Below, piece after piece: positions 1-9,348 of a DNA stretch of 64,000 bases. The position numbers and the translations under genes are program-made. The notes beneath the pieces were generated by a model that ran no database searches, was not told where the DNA came from, and saw nothing but the letters and a program-made list of their open reading frames with translations. This DNA comes from an uncultured Prevotella sp. (GTDB lineage: Bacteria; Bacteroidota; Bacteroidia; Bacteroidales; Bacteroidaceae). Location of the stretch: the NCBI GenBank assembly GCA_900315695.1, contig ONAE01000013.1:1-64000 (forward strand), read 5' to 3'. Within the stretch, counting starts at the first letter, position 1. Every line of letters begins with the position of its first letter.

Positions 1-94
1 TCAGTATGTATTGCCTTTCGAGTTCATCTCAGTATTCCTGTTGGCTTGTATCATCGGAGGCTTAGTAGTAGCAAGAAAGGAGGATAAGCAATGA
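1..94 (+). CDS. nuoJ: NADH-quinone oxidoreductase subunit J, C-terminal end (partial)
   Basis: Only the last 30 codons are in the window; the gene begins upstream of the left edge. The reading frame starting at base 2 gives a hydrophobic helix followed by a short charged tail (ending VVARKEDKQ), which matches the last membrane helix of complex I subunit J. Its TGA stop overlaps the ATG of nuoK by 3 bases, the tight coupling usual between these two genes. Identification rests mainly on position immediately before nuoK and on the short tail, so it is good but not independent. Confidence 0.82.
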   Translation, partial: QYVLPFEFISVFLLACIIGGLVVARKEDKQ

Positions 95-399
95 TACCTG
101 TTGAGTGTTATTTCGCGCTGAGTGCGCTTCTGTTCTTTATCGGTGTCTATGGCTTCGTGACCCGTCGTAACCTGATTGCCATGCTCATCTCTGTCGAGCT
201 GGTACTCAATGCCGTCGATATCAACTTCGCCGCCATCAACCGTCTGCTCTATCCGAACGGTATGGAAGGCATGTTTATGACTCTCTTTGTAATCGGTGTT
301 GCCGCAGCCGAAAGTGCTGTTGCCATTGCCATTATCATCAATGTGTATCGCAACTTTAAGAGCGATCAGGTTGAGGCTATCAAGAATATGAAACGATAG
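91..399 (+). CDS. nuoK: NADH-quinone oxidoreductase subunit K
   Basis: This 102-residue protein is a small membrane subunit of respiratory complex I, related to MrpC, that helps form the proton path between the NuoH/A/J region and the antiporter-like subunits. It has three predicted membrane helices and the full family length. The two buried glutamates typical of NuoK are visible: Glu36 in the segment LISVELVLN and Glu74 in VAAAESAVA. The start codon overlaps the nuoJ stop, and nuoL begins 37 bases downstream. The order J-K-L-M-N is the standard one. Confidence 0.96.
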   Translation: MIPVECYFALSALLFFIGVYGFVTRRNLIAMLISVELVLNAVDINFAAINRLLYPNGMEGMFMTLFVIGVAAAESAVAIAIIINVYRNFKSDQVEAIKNMKR

Positions 400-436
400 T
401 GTTAGGTTAAACATTAAACATTAAAGATTAAACATT

Positions 437-2422
437 ATGTTTGAATATACAATCTTTATCATGCTTCTGCCGCTGCTGTCGTTCATCGTTCTTGGACTGG
501 CTGGCATGAAGATGCAGCACAAGGTGGCAGGTCTGATCGGTACCTGCTCACTGGGAATCGTCACGTTTCTGTCGTATCTGACGGCGTTCCAGTACTTCGG
601 TGCTGACCGCGTCAACGGCATCTATCAGACGTTTGTTCCGTATAATTTCACATGGCTGCCCTTGGGCAACCTGCATTTCGACCTCGGCATCCTGTTGGAT
701 CCTATCAGTGTGATGATGCTGATAGTGATCTCTACCGTTTCGCTGATGGTTCATATCTACTCGTTCGGCTACATGCACGGTGAGAAGGGTTTCCAGCGTT
801 ACTACGCTTTCCTCTCTCTCTTCACGATGTCAATGCTGGGCCTGGTACTGGCCACCAACATCTTCCAGATGTATATGTTCTGGGAGCTTGTGGGTGTCAG
901 CTCTTACCTGCTCATCGGCTTCTACTATCCTCTGAAGCCTGCCATTGCCGCCTCTAAGAAGGCGTTCATCGTGACGCGCTTTGCCGATATGTTCTTCCTC
1001 ATCGGTATCCTGACCTTCGGCTACTTCGTCGATTCATTCAGCTTCTCATTTGCTGGTGACATCGTGATGGGGCAGGGCACGACACCTTTCATCGAGGGTA
1101 ACACGGCAAAGGCAGTGGCTGCTGGTGGTCTGATCCTGCCTACAGCCCTCACGCTGATGTTCATCGGTGGTGCCGGTAAGAGTGCCATGTTCCCGTTGCA
1201 CATCTGGCTGCCCGATGCCATGGAGGGTCCGACACCTGTATCTGCACTGATCCACGCTGCCACGATGGTGGTAGCCGGTGTGTTCCAGATCGCCCGTATG
1301 TTCCCCTTGTGGATTGCCTATGCGCCTCACACGATGAGCATTGTGGTATGGGTGGGTGTGTTCACCGCTTTCTATGCCGCCGCAGTGGCTTGTGCCCAGA
1401 GCGACATCAAGCGTGTGCTCGCCTTCTCAACGATCTCTCAGATCGCCTTCATGATGGTGGCTTTGGGTGTATCGCTGCCAGGTCATCATGGTGCATTGAT
1501 GGATAATCACGCTCAGCTGGGTTATATGGCTGGTATGTTCCACCTCTTCACCCACGCTATGTTTAAGGCTTGCCTGTTCCTCGGTGCGGGATGTATCATC
1601 CACGCTGTCCACTCTAACGAGATGGCGCTGATGGGTGGTCTCCGCAAGTATATGCCTGTCACACATATCACCTTCCTCATCAGCTGTCTGGCCATTGCAG
1701 GTATTCCCTTCTTCTCGGGCTTCAGCTCGAAGGATGAGATTATCACCGCCTGCTTCCAGTACAGTCCGGTGGTGGGATGGATCATGACAGGTATTGCCGC
1801 CATGACAGCCTTCTATATGTTCCGCCTGTACTACGGTATCTTCTGGGGTACGGAGAACAAGGAGGCTCACGAGCACCATACACCGCATGAGGCTCCCGCT
1901 ACGATGACCGTTCCCCTGATTGTACTCTGTGTGATCACCATGGGTGTAGGTATTTACTCCACTCTGGGTGGCTTCCTCGGATGGGGTGGCAGCTTTGGTA
2001 GCTATGTGTCTGCCGCTGGCACCGACTACACCATCCACTTCGATACGCAGATTGCTGCCACATCAACCATCATTGCGATTCTGAGCATCTGTCTCGCCAC
2101 CTATATCTATAAAGGTGAGAGTCAGCCGATTGCCGATCGCCTGTACAAGACGTTCCCAAAGCTGCACCGTGCAGCCTACAAGCGTTTCTATCAGGACGAG
2201 ATATGGCAGTTCGTCACACATAGAATTATCTTTGCACTCGTTTCCACACCGATTGCCTGGTTCGACCGTCATGTTGTTGACGGCACGTTCAACTTCCTGG
2301 CTTGGGGTGCCAACGAGGCCGGTGAGTCGATCCGCCCCTGGCAGAGTGGCGATGTCCGTCAGTATGCCGTCTGGTTCCTCACTGGTACAGTTGCATTAAC
2401 ATTAATCCTTTTATGCATCTAA
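437..2422 (+). CDS. nuoL: NADH-quinone oxidoreductase subunit L
   Basis: This 661-residue protein is the distal antiporter-like membrane subunit of complex I. The proton-translocating residues expected of the family are present: Glu150 in FWELVGVSSYLL (helix 5) and Lys248 in GGAGKSAMFPLHIWLPDAMEGPTPVSALIH (helix 7), the latter being the strongly conserved Mrp/Nuo signature. A long C-terminal extension after residue ~480 corresponds to the lateral helix and last anchoring helix that run along NuoM and NuoN. It is spaced 4 bases from nuoM. Length and motifs are normal. Confidence 0.97.
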   Translation: MFEYTIFIMLLPLLSFIVLGLAGMKMQHKVAGLIGTCSLGIVTFLSYLTAFQYFGADRVNGIYQTFVPYNFTWLPLGNLHFDLGILLDPISVMMLIVISTVSLMVHIYSFGYMHGEKGFQRYYAFLSLFTMSMLGLVLATNIFQMYMFWELVGVSSYLLIGFYYPLKPAIAASKKAFIVTRFADMFFLIGILTFGYFVDSFSFSFAGDIVMGQGTTPFIEGNTAKAVAAGGLILPTALTLMFIGGAGKSAMFPLHIWLPDAMEGPTPVSALIHAATMVVAGVFQIARMFPLWIAYAPHTMSIVVWVGVFTAFYAAAVACAQSDIKRVLAFSTISQIAFMMVALGVSLPGHHGALMDNHAQLGYMAGMFHLFTHAMFKACLFLGAGCIIHAVHSNEMALMGGLRKYMPVTHITFLISCLAIAGIPFFSGFSSKDEIITACFQYSPVVGWIMTGIAAMTAFYMFRLYYGIFWGTENKEAHEHHTPHEAPATMTVPLIVLCVITMGVGIYSTLGGFLGWGGSFGSYVSAAGTDYTIHFDTQIAATSTIIAILSICLATYIYKGESQPIADRLYKTFPKLHRAAYKRFYQDEIWQFVTHRIIFALVSTPIAWFDRHVVDGTFNFLAWGANEAGESIRPWQSGDVRQYAVWFLTGTVALTLILLCI

Positions 2423-2426
2423 AGAT

Positions 2427-3947
2427 ATGAGTATATTAAGTGTTTTCGTAATAATTCCCGCCCTGATGCTGTTGGGTCTTTGGCTTGCCAATAACCTCAA
2501 TCAGGTGCGTGGTGTGATGGTAACGGGCGCTTCGTGTCTGCTGGCCCTCTCTATCTGGTTGACCATCTACTTTATTCAGGAGCGTGCAGCTGGTAATACG
2601 GCTGAGATGCTGCTTACTTACAGCACACCTTGGTTCCGTCCGCTGAATATCGCTTATTCCGTCGGTGTCGATGGCATCTCTGTGGTGATGCTGCTCCTGT
2701 CGAGCATCATCGTGTTCACAGGTACCTTTGCCTCATGGCAGCTCAAACCGCTCACCAAGGAGTATTTCCTCTGGTTCACGCTGCTGTCAACGGGTGTGTA
2801 TGGTTTCTTCATCAGCACCGACCTCTTCACGATGTTTATGTTCTACGAGGTGGCACTGATTCCGATGTACCTGTTGATCGGTGTCTGGGGTTCAGGTCAT
2901 AAAGAGTATTCAGCCATGAAACTCACGCTGATGCTGATGGGAGGCTCGGCGCTGCTGATTCTCGGCTTGTTGGGCATCTACTTCTTCAACGGACAGTACA
3001 GCGGCAACTATACGTTCGAACTGACCACGATTGCTGCTGCCCACGCTATCCCAGGCTGGATCCAGAACATCTTCTTCCCCTTCATCTTCATCGGCTTCGG
3101 TGTGCTGGGAGCCCTGTTCCCGTTCCACACATGGTCTCCCGACGGTCATGCCTCTGCGCCTACCGCCGTGTCGATGCTCCATGCCGGTGTGCTGATGAAG
3201 CTCGGAGGCTACGGCTGCTTCCGTGTGGCCATGTATCTGTTGCCTGATGCCGCTCAGGATCTGTCGTGGATCTTCCTGATCCTCACCACGATCTCTGTGG
3301 TCTATGGTGCCCTCTCTGCTTGTGTGCAGACCGACCTGAAGTATATCAATGCCTACTCTTCAGTGTCTCACTGCGGCCTCGTGCTCTTCGCCCTGCTGAT
3401 GATGAGTCAGACGGCTGTCACGGGTGCTATCCTGCAGATGCTGTCTCACGGTCTGATGACGGCCCTCTTCTTTGCCCTCATCGGTATGATCTACGGACGT
3501 ACCCACACCCGTGATATCCGCGAGCTGGCTGGTCTGATGAAGATCATGCCTTTCCTCGCAGTAGGTTATGTCATTGCCGGTCTCGCCAACCTCGGTCTTC
3601 CTGGTTTCTCAGGCTTCATTGCTGAGATGACCATCTTCGTGGGAGCCTTCGGTGCCGAGCCGCTCTATGGCGATCCCAACAACTCGTTCCGCATGGTGGC
3701 TACCATCATCGCCTGTATGTCGATTGTCGTAACGGCAGTCTATATCCTGCGCGTGGTTGGTAAGATCCTGTATGGCGAGGTGGAGAACAAGCACTTCCTT
3801 GAGCTCACCGATGCCACATGGGATGAGCGCGTCGCAGTGATCTGCCTCATCTTCTGTGTGGCAGGTCTCGGTTGTGCACCGTTCCTGTTCAGCGATATGA
3901 TCTCACCCGCTGCAGGCACGATCTTGAAGTCTATTGGTGTCATGTAA
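2427..3947 (+). CDS. nuoM: NADH-quinone oxidoreductase subunit M
   Basis: This 506-residue protein is the second antiporter-like subunit of complex I. Family landmarks include Glu141 in MFYEVALIPMYLL (helix 5), the FPFHTWSPDGHASAPTAVS segment, and Lys258 in LMKLGGYG (helix 8). Unusually, the helix-7 lysine normally found in the FAVKxP context is replaced: the sequence reads GFGVLGALFPFHTW, so Leu227 sits where the lysine is expected. The 31-residue spacing from there to Lys258 matches the E. coli numbering (234 to 265), which supports the alignment. The gene lies between nuoL and nuoN with short gaps. Confidence 0.96.
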   Translation: MSILSVFVIIPALMLLGLWLANNLNQVRGVMVTGASCLLALSIWLTIYFIQERAAGNTAEMLLTYSTPWFRPLNIAYSVGVDGISVVMLLLSSIIVFTGTFASWQLKPLTKEYFLWFTLLSTGVYGFFISTDLFTMFMFYEVALIPMYLLIGVWGSGHKEYSAMKLTLMLMGGSALLILGLLGIYFFNGQYSGNYTFELTTIAAAHAIPGWIQNIFFPFIFIGFGVLGALFPFHTWSPDGHASAPTAVSMLHAGVLMKLGGYGCFRVAMYLLPDAAQDLSWIFLILTTISVVYGALSACVQTDLKYINAYSSVSHCGLVLFALLMMSQTAVTGAILQMLSHGLMTALFFALIGMIYGRTHTRDIRELAGLMKIMPFLAVGYVIAGLANLGLPGFSGFIAEMTIFVGAFGAEPLYGDPNNSFRMVATIIACMSIVVTAVYILRVVGKILYGEVENKHFLELTDATWDERVAVICLIFCVAGLGCAPFLFSDMISPAAGTILKSIGVM

Positions 3948-3965
3948 AAGAAGGAGGAAAAAGAT

Positions 3966-5393
3966 ATGAATTATAGTGATTTTCTTAGAATGATACCCGA
4001 GTATAGTCTCGTGCTTATCTTGTTGGCAGTATTTGCTGTTGACTTCATCATGCACAAGAGCGAGAAGAAACTCGATACGTTGTATGTAGTGACGGTAGCC
4101 CTGCTGGTTGTTCTGCCAGCGCGCATCGTGTTGCTGTCAGAGCCTGCCGAGGCTTTTGGCGGTCTCTATGTCGCCTCTCCTGCCGTGAATGTGATGAAAG
4201 CTATCCTGACTTTCGGTACGCTGGTTGTCGTGTTGATGGCCCAGCCTTGGGTAGCCACCCGTAAGCAGCTGGCTGGAGAGTTCTATTTGCTGATTCTGAG
4301 CACCTTGCTCGGTATGTTTGTCATGATGTCGTCGGGCAACTTCCTGATGTTCTTCCTCGGTCTTGAGATGGCATCAGTGCCCCTGGCCTGTATGGTGGCT
4401 TTCGACAAGGATCGCAAGAACAGTGCCGAGGGTGCTGCCAAGTATATCCTCATGGCTACGTTCTCCAGCGGTATCATGTTGTTTGGCATCTCCTTTATCT
4501 ATGCCGCTGCCGGCACGCTCTATTTCGATGATGTGGCAGCTGCTATCCAGGTGTCTCCGCTGGCCATCATGGGCCTCGTGTTCTTCTTCAGTGGCCTGGG
4601 CTTCAAGATCTCTCTCGTGCCCTTCCACTTCTGGACAGCCGACACCTATCAGGGAGCGCCTACACCGATTACCGGTTATCTCAGCGTCATCTCCAAGGGA
4701 GCCGCTGCCATCACCCTGTGCATCATCCTGATGAAGGTGTTCCAGCCGCTGGTGGCTTACTGGGAGTATCTGCTCTATATCGTCATCGTGCTCTCTATCA
4801 CCGTTGCCAACCTCTTCGCCATCCGTCAGAGTGAGCTCAAGCGCTTCATGGCGTTCAGCTCTATCTCTCAGGCCGGTTACATCATGCTGGCAGTGGTGGG
4901 CAATGGTCAGATGGGTATCGCAGCCCTTACCTACTATGTGCTTGTGTATATCGTGGCTAATATGGCAGTCTTCACGGTGATTAATATCGTGGAGCACAAG
5001 AATGGTGGCCGCACGGATATGGCAGCCTACAACGGCTTCTATCAGACCAATCCCAAGCTGTCGTTCCTGCTCACACTGGCACTGTTCTCACTGGCAGGTA
5101 TTCCCCCGTTCGCAGGTATGTTCTCGAAGTTCTTCGTGTTCATGGCTGCAGCCCAGCAGGGTAGTGCCGCTGCCTACTTCGTGGTATTTATTGCCCTTGT
5201 CAATACGGTAGTGTCACTCTACTACTATCTGTTGATTGTAAAGGCGATGTACATCACGAAGACCGACAGTCCGCTGCCCACCTTCCAGAGCGATGTCAAT
5301 ACGAAGTTGGCGATGGCGCTATGCACCGCTGGTGTAGCCCTCTTCGGCGTCTGCTCCTGCATCTACGAGTGGATTGCCGCCGCTGGCATGTAA
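3966..5393 (+). CDS. nuoN: NADH-quinone oxidoreductase subunit N
   Basis: This 475-residue protein is the third antiporter-like subunit, closest to the hydrophilic arm of complex I. It carries Glu134 in FFLGLEMASVPL and the helix-7 lysine, Lys214, in GLGFKISLVPFHFWTADTYQGAPTPIT, both normal for NuoN. A purine-rich stretch (AGAAGGAGG) sits 9-10 bases before the ATG, one of the few clear ribosome binding sites in the window. It is the last gene of the nuo operon and is followed at once by a strong rho-independent terminator. Confidence 0.97.
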   Translation: MNYSDFLRMIPEYSLVLILLAVFAVDFIMHKSEKKLDTLYVVTVALLVVLPARIVLLSEPAEAFGGLYVASPAVNVMKAILTFGTLVVVLMAQPWVATRKQLAGEFYLLILSTLLGMFVMMSSGNFLMFFLGLEMASVPLACMVAFDKDRKNSAEGAAKYILMATFSSGIMLFGISFIYAAAGTLYFDDVAAAIQVSPLAIMGLVFFFSGLGFKISLVPFHFWTADTYQGAPTPITGYLSVISKGAAAITLCIILMKVFQPLVAYWEYLLYIVIVLSITVANLFAIRQSELKRFMAFSSISQAGYIMLAVVGNGQMGIAALTYYVLVYIVANMAVFTVINIVEHKNGGRTDMAAYNGFYQTNPKLSFLLTLALFSLAGIPPFAGMFSKFFVFMAAAQQGSAAAYFVVFIALVNTVVSLYYYLLIVKAMYITKTDSPLPTFQSDVNTKLAMALCTAGVALFGVCSCIYEWIAAAGM

Positions 5394-5408
5394 ACTTATT
5401 GAAATAAC

Positions 5409-5449
5409 AAAGAAAGAGGCACCCCCAATCGGATGCCTCTTTCTTTTTT
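5409..5449 (+). terminator. Rho-independent terminator of the nuo operon
   Basis: A perfect 13-bp inverted repeat (AAAGAAAGAGGCA at 5409-5421, complement at 5434-5446) with a 12-base loop runs into a T tract. It begins 16 bases after the nuoN stop and closes the complex I operon. Confidence 0.93.
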
Positions 5450-5518
5450 GTCATCCCGAGCGTACGCTTAAAAAATATTAAAAATGGGGTTGGAGACTGA
5501 CTTTAACGGATTTCTTTG

Positions 5519-5526
5519 TATCTTTG
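5519..5526 (+). promoter_or_regulatory. Bacteroidota -7 element for the anti-sigma ATPase gene
   Basis: TATCTTTG fits the TAnnTTTG consensus of the primary Bacteroidota sigma factor. No good -33 TTTG is seen at the usual distance. It would give a leader of roughly 40 bases before the ATG at 5571. Confidence 0.6.
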
Positions 5527-5570
5527 CAAACACATAACTAAAGAATCTGTTTAGCAAAACTATCACGACG

Positions 5571-5975
5571 ATGACTCAGCTACATTTCCTGTCTATTCGG
5601 GGTAAGACCCTTGATATCATTGATGCCATCCTTCATACAGGGGAGGTTGTATCGGTGGAGTTTATGCTGGATAAAATCCATTTGGTGGTTGAGGAAGTGG
5701 TAACCAATATCGTGAAGTATGCTTATCCCGACGGGGCCGACGGATATCTCGATGTGGAGGCAGAGAACTGCGACGGACAGATCATACTTCGTTTCCGCGA
5801 CGGAGGTACACCGTTCAACCCGCTTACGAAGGGCGCCCCCGACACCTCATTGCCGATGGATCATCGCCCGATAGGCGGCTTGGGCATCTACCTCGTCAAG
5901 AAGAATGTGGATTCCGTAGATTATGAATATTCAAACGGTGAGAATATTCTCACCGTCGTGAAGTGCATCCGTTAA
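5571..5975 (+). CDS. RsbW-like anti-sigma factor / serine kinase-type ATP-binding protein
   Basis: This 134-residue single-domain GHKL ATPase resembles RsbW/SpoIIAB. The N box is EEVVTNIVKYAYPDG with Asn46 as the Mg2+ ligand; the G1 box is DGGTPFNP; the G2 box is GGLGIYLVKK. Such proteins bind a sigma factor or phosphorylate an anti-anti-sigma (STAS) partner. No STAS, sigma factor or PP2C gene lies next to it, so its partner is unknown. It sits alone behind its own promoter, between the nuo terminator and the convergent uvrA gene, whose stop is 17 bases away. Confidence 0.88.
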   Translation: MTQLHFLSIRGKTLDIIDAILHTGEVVSVEFMLDKIHLVVEEVVTNIVKYAYPDGADGYLDVEAENCDGQIILRFRDGGTPFNPLTKGAPDTSLPMDHRPIGGLGIYLVKKNVDSVDYEYSNGENILTVVKCIR

Positions 5976-5992
5976 TCGCCGTTGTTTCCTGA

Positions 5993-8818
5993 TTATTTGA
6001 GGGCTTGCTTGAGGAAGGTGGGAGTGAAGCCTTTTTTGCTCTTGGCTACCTGTTCGGGAGTGCCTGTGGAAAGAATCTGTCCGCCGTTACGCCCACCCTC
6101 AGGACCGATGTCGATGATGTGGTCGGCAAGCTTGATAACATCGAGGTTGTGCTCGATGACGATGACGGTATTGCCGCGATCGACGAGCTTCTGCAGCACA
6201 TCCATCAGGATGCGGATGTCCTCGAAATGCAGACCCGTGGTGGGCTCGTCGAGGATATAGAGCGTCTTTCCCGTATCGCGCTTGGAGAGTTCGGTGGCGA
6301 GTTTTACACGCTGGCTCTCACCGCCAGAGAGGGTGGTGGAGGGCTGTCCGAGTTTGATATAGCCAAGTCCCACATCTTGAATGGTCTTGATCTTACGGAG
6401 GATGTCGGGCACGTTCTCGAAGAACTCTACGGCCTGGTTGATGGTCATGTCGAGTACATCGGCTATCGATTTGCCTTTATAGCGTACCTCCAGGGTCTCA
6501 CGGTTGTAACGCTTGCCGTGACAGGTCTCGCAAGGCACTTGGATATCGGGCAGGAAGTTCATCTCGATGGTTTTGTAGCCATTGCCGCCACAGGTCTCAC
6601 AGCGGCCTCCCTTCACATTGAAGGAGAAGCGGCCTGGCTTGTAGCCTCGGATCTTGGCTTCAGGCAGATTGACGAACAGCGAACGGATGTCGGAGAAGAC
6701 GCCTGTGTAGGTGGCTGGATTAGAGCGCGGTGTGCGTCCGATGGGTGACTGATCGACATTCACTACCTTATCGATATATTCCAGTCCCTCGATGCTGTCG
6801 TAAGGCATGGGGTTCTTCAGTGCGTGATAGAAGTGTTTTGAGAGGATGGGCTGGAGTGTCTCGTTGATGAGGGTGGATTTACCAGAGCCTGAGACGCCTG
6901 TCACGAGGATGAGGGTGCCGAGGGGAAACTCGACATCCACATGCTTGAGGTTGTTGCCCGTGCACCCTTTTAAGATCAGACTTTTGCCATTGCCTTTGCG
7001 ACGCTGCTTGGGAATATCGATTTTCTGCTGTCCGTTCAGATATTGTGCCGTGATGGTGTCGGTCTGGAGCATTTCCTGAGGGGTGCCTTGAAAGACCACC
7101 TCACCACCTTTACGACCTGCGCGGGGACCGATATCCACGATCCAGTCGGCACTGCGCATCATATCTTCGTCGTGCTCCACTACAATCACTGTATTTCCCA
7201 AGTCGCGCAGTTCCTTGAGGGAGTGGATGAGTCGCTCGTTGTCGCGCTGATGGAGGCCGATGCTGGGCTCGTCGAGGATATAGAGCACATTCACCAATTG
7301 TGAACCGATCTGTGTGGCCAGACGTATGCGCTGGCTCTCACCGCCTGAGAGGGAAGCTGACTGGCGGTTGAGGGCGAGATAGTCGAGTCCTACCTCAAGC
7401 AGGAAATCCAGACGGGTACGGATCTCCTTCAGGATCTCTACGGCGATCTGCTGTTGCTGGTGATCCAGGTGTTCCTCCACATGGTCGAGCCATTCGCGCA
7501 GTTCACTGATGTCCATCGAGGCGAGCTCGGCGATGTTCTTATCCCAGATCTTATACGACAAGGCCTCACGGTTCAGACGCTGACCGTGGCACTCTGGGCA
7601 TTCACACTCTGCCAGGAACTGATCAGCCCATTTCTGACCTGCTGTGGAGTCGTCGTTGTCCATCACGTTGCGCAGGTATTTGATGATACCGTCGAATGAG
7701 ACGAAATAATCACTGGTGGTATGGACGAGTTCCTTATCGATGCGTACGTTCTCCAACGAGCCATAAAGCACTTCCTGCAAAGCCTCGTCGGGGATGTCGC
7801 TGATGGGTGTCTTGAGATCGCAGTCAAATTTCTTTAGGATGGCCTCCACCTGCCAGAATATCATCTGGTTCTTATATTTCCCGAGGGGCACGATGCCTCC
7901 ATCGTGGATGTTCAGTTTCTTATCGGGTATCACCTTCCCAAGGTCGATCATGTTGATATACCCCAGACCCTTGCAGTGGGGACAAGCGCCTTGTGGGGAG
8001 TTGAAAGAAAAGTTGTTGGGTGCAGGATCGGAGTAGCTGATACCCGTAGTGGGACACATGAGACGCTTGGAGAAATGTTTGATGGCTCCTGAGTCCTTGT
8101 CGAGAATCATCACGAGACCTTCGCCTTGTTTCATGGCGATGGCGACGGACTTCTTAAGTCGGTCGGTGGCCTCTGCCCCTGGCTTTAGCTTGTCGATGAC
8201 GACTTCGATGTCGTGGTTCTTGTAACGATCAACCTTCATGCCACGTGTGATTTCGAGCATCTCACCATCCACACGAATGTTCAGATAGCCCTTACGGCGC
8301 ATCGACTCGAAGAGCTCCCGATAGTGACCTTTACGGCTGCGCACCAAGGGAGCGAGGATATAGATGGCCTTGCCGGCATAATCGCTCATGATCATGTCGA
8401 GCACTTTCTCCTCGGTATATTTCACCATCTCCTCGCCAGTGGCATAGCTGTAGGCCTTACCGGCACGGGCAAAGAGCAGTCGCATATAGTCATAGATCTC
8501 GGTGGTGGTGCCAACGGTGGAGCGTGGGTTCTTATTAGTGGTCTTTTGCTCGATACTGATCACAGGTGAAAGTCCGGTAATCTTATCGACATCAGGTCGC
8601 TCCATGCCGCCTAAGAAGTTACGGGCATAGGCCGAGAAAGTCTCGATATAGCGTCGCTGCCCCTCGGCAAAGATAGTGTCGAAAGCCAATGACGATTTGC
8701 CTGAGCCACTGAGACCGGTGATAACCGTCAGTGACTGGCGTGGAATCTCCACGTCGATATCTTTTAAATTATGTACGCGCGCACCGTAAACATTAATTTT
8801 ATTGTCTTCTCTCTTCAT
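5993..8818 (-). CDS. uvrA: Excinuclease ABC subunit A
   Basis: UvrA is the damage-recognition ATPase of nucleotide excision repair and loads UvrB onto DNA. Two ABC modules are visible. The first has Walker [10 protein letters not shown], signature [13 protein letters not shown] and Walker [10 protein letters not shown]. The second has [22 protein letters not shown] and ILDEPTTGL. Zinc-binding cysteine pairs appear as [19 protein letters not shown] and CETCGGNGY...[11 protein letters not shown] start it at [12 protein letters not shown] (8818): the frame stays open to an ATG at 8854, but that start would overlap the upstream gene by 32 bases and add residues unlike UvrA. The resulting ~941 residues are normal for the family. 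Confidence 0.97.
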   Translation of the reverse strand: MKREDNKINVYGARVHNLKDIDVEIPRQSLTVITGLSGSGKSSLAFDTIFAEGQRRYIETFSAYARNFLGGMERPDVDKITGLSPVISIEQKTTNKNPRSTVGTTTEIYDYMRLLFARAGKAYSYATGEEMVKYTEEKVLDMIMSDYAGKAIYILAPLVRSRKGHYRELFESMRRKGYLNIRVDGEMLEITRGMKVDRYKNHDIEVVIDKLKPGAEATDRLKKSVAIAMKQGEGLVMILDKDSGAIKHFSKRLMCPTTGISYSDPAPNNFSFNSPQGACPHCKGLGYINMIDLGKVIPDKKLNIHDGGIVPLGKYKNQMIFWQVEAILKKFDCDLKTPISDIPDEALQEVLYGSLENVRIDKELVHTTSDYFVSFDGIIKYLRNVMDNDDSTAGQKWADQFLAECECPECHGQRLNREALSYKIWDKNIAELASMDISELREWLDHVEEHLDHQQQQIAVEILKEIRTRLDFLLEVGLDYLALNRQSASLSGGESQRIRLATQIGSQLVNVLYILDEPSIGLHQRDNERLIHSLKELRDLGNTVIVVEHDEDMMRSADWIVDIGPRAGRKGGEVVFQGTPQEMLQTDTITAQYLNGQQKIDIPKQRRKGNGKSLILKGCTGNNLKHVDVEFPLGTLILVTGVSGSGKSTLINETLQPILSKHFYHALKNPMPYDSIEGLEYIDKVVNVDQSPIGRTPRSNPATYTGVFSDIRSLFVNLPEAKIRGYKPGRFSFNVKGGRCETCGGNGYKTIEMNFLPDIQVPCETCHGKRYNRETLEVRYKGKSIADVLDMTINQAVEFFENVPDILRKIKTIQDVGLGYIKLGQPSTTLSGGESQRVKLATELSKRDTGKTLYILDEPTTGLHFEDIRILMDVLQKLVDRGNTVIVIEHNLDVIKLADHIIDIGPEGGRNGGQILSTGTPEQVAKSKKGFTPTFLKQALK

Positions 8819-8822
8819 TGCG

Positions 8823-9242
8823 TCATTCGTTGGTTGTGCTTTCAGTGTAACCACGCAGCAAATTCACGTCTTTGCGGATGGTGTAGGTCTTGTCGTCGCT
8901 GCCTTTTGCCTTGCATAGCAGGAAATAGACACCCTCTTTCACGGGGGTGCCGTTATTGGTACCGTCCCAGCCGTCAGTGGAATCTGTCCACTCATACAGT
9001 TTCTGTCCCCAGCGGTTGAAGATATAGGCATGAAACTCCACGATGTTCTGACACTCCTTGGCGATGAACTTATCGTTCTTTCCATCGCCGTTGGGTGAGA
9101 AGGCATTGGGGAAACTCAGTTTGCTCTCACTGACAACCACCTGTTCTTCTTCATCATCTTCAACCAGGATATCATCTTGAGCGGAGCACGCAAATGGCAA
9201 AAAAACCATCAGAAATGGCAGAAATACGCGATATATTTTCAT
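8823..9242 (-). CDS. Small secreted protein consisting almost only of a CHU_C / T9SS type B sorting domain
   Basis: This is a 139-residue protein. Residues 1-21 form a signal peptide ending near CSAQ. A short acidic linker follows (DDILVEDDEEEQVV), and then from about residue 40 to the end comes one gliding-motility C-terminal domain: FPNAFSPNGDGKNDKF, FNRWGQKLYEW, GWDGTNNG, PVKEGVYFLL. This domain normally sits at the end of large proteins and directs export through the type IX secretion system. Here there is essentially no cargo. It lies 4 bases upstream of uvrA on the same strand. Function unknown; a small surface or adaptor protein is possible. Confidence 0.85.
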   Translation of the reverse strand: MKIYRVFLPFLMVFLPFACSAQDDILVEDDEEEQVVVSESKLSFPNAFSPNGDGKNDKFIAKECQNIVEFHAYIFNRWGQKLYEWTDSTDGWDGTNNGTPVKEGVYFLLCKAKGSDDKTYTIRKDVNLLRGYTESTTNE

Positions 9243-9291
9243 TTTCGTTAGCTTTAAAGTGCAAAGTTAGTAAAAAATTGATAAATCACAA

Positions 9292-9321
9292 TTGATAATT
9301 GACATTTATTTCGTACTTTTG
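9292..9321 (+). promoter_or_regulatory. Bacteroidota promoter upstream of the LysM gene
   Basis: ATTG (TTG at 9292-9294) and TACTTTTG (9314-9321) are separated by 19 bp, matching the Bacteroidota consensus. Transcription would begin near 9328, which supports ATG 9349 rather than ATG 9331 as the start of the following gene. Confidence 0.72.
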
Positions 9322-9348
9322 TAGGCGAAAATGCTAAAATATGGGATT

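Noticed and set aside
4374..4997. A 207-codon open frame on the minus strand within nuoN
   Set aside because: Composition is His/Asp/Glu-rich, as expected from reading a membrane-protein gene backwards; nuoN is unambiguous.
6005..6748. A 247-codon open frame on the plus strand opposite uvrA
   Set aside because: It mirrors the codon pattern of the highly conserved uvrA, has no promoter or recognisable domain, and is a shadow frame.
9331..9348. Upstream ATG giving a longer LysM protein
   Set aside because: The predicted transcription start falls at about 9328, and the six extra residues precede an ideal signal peptide at ATG 9349.
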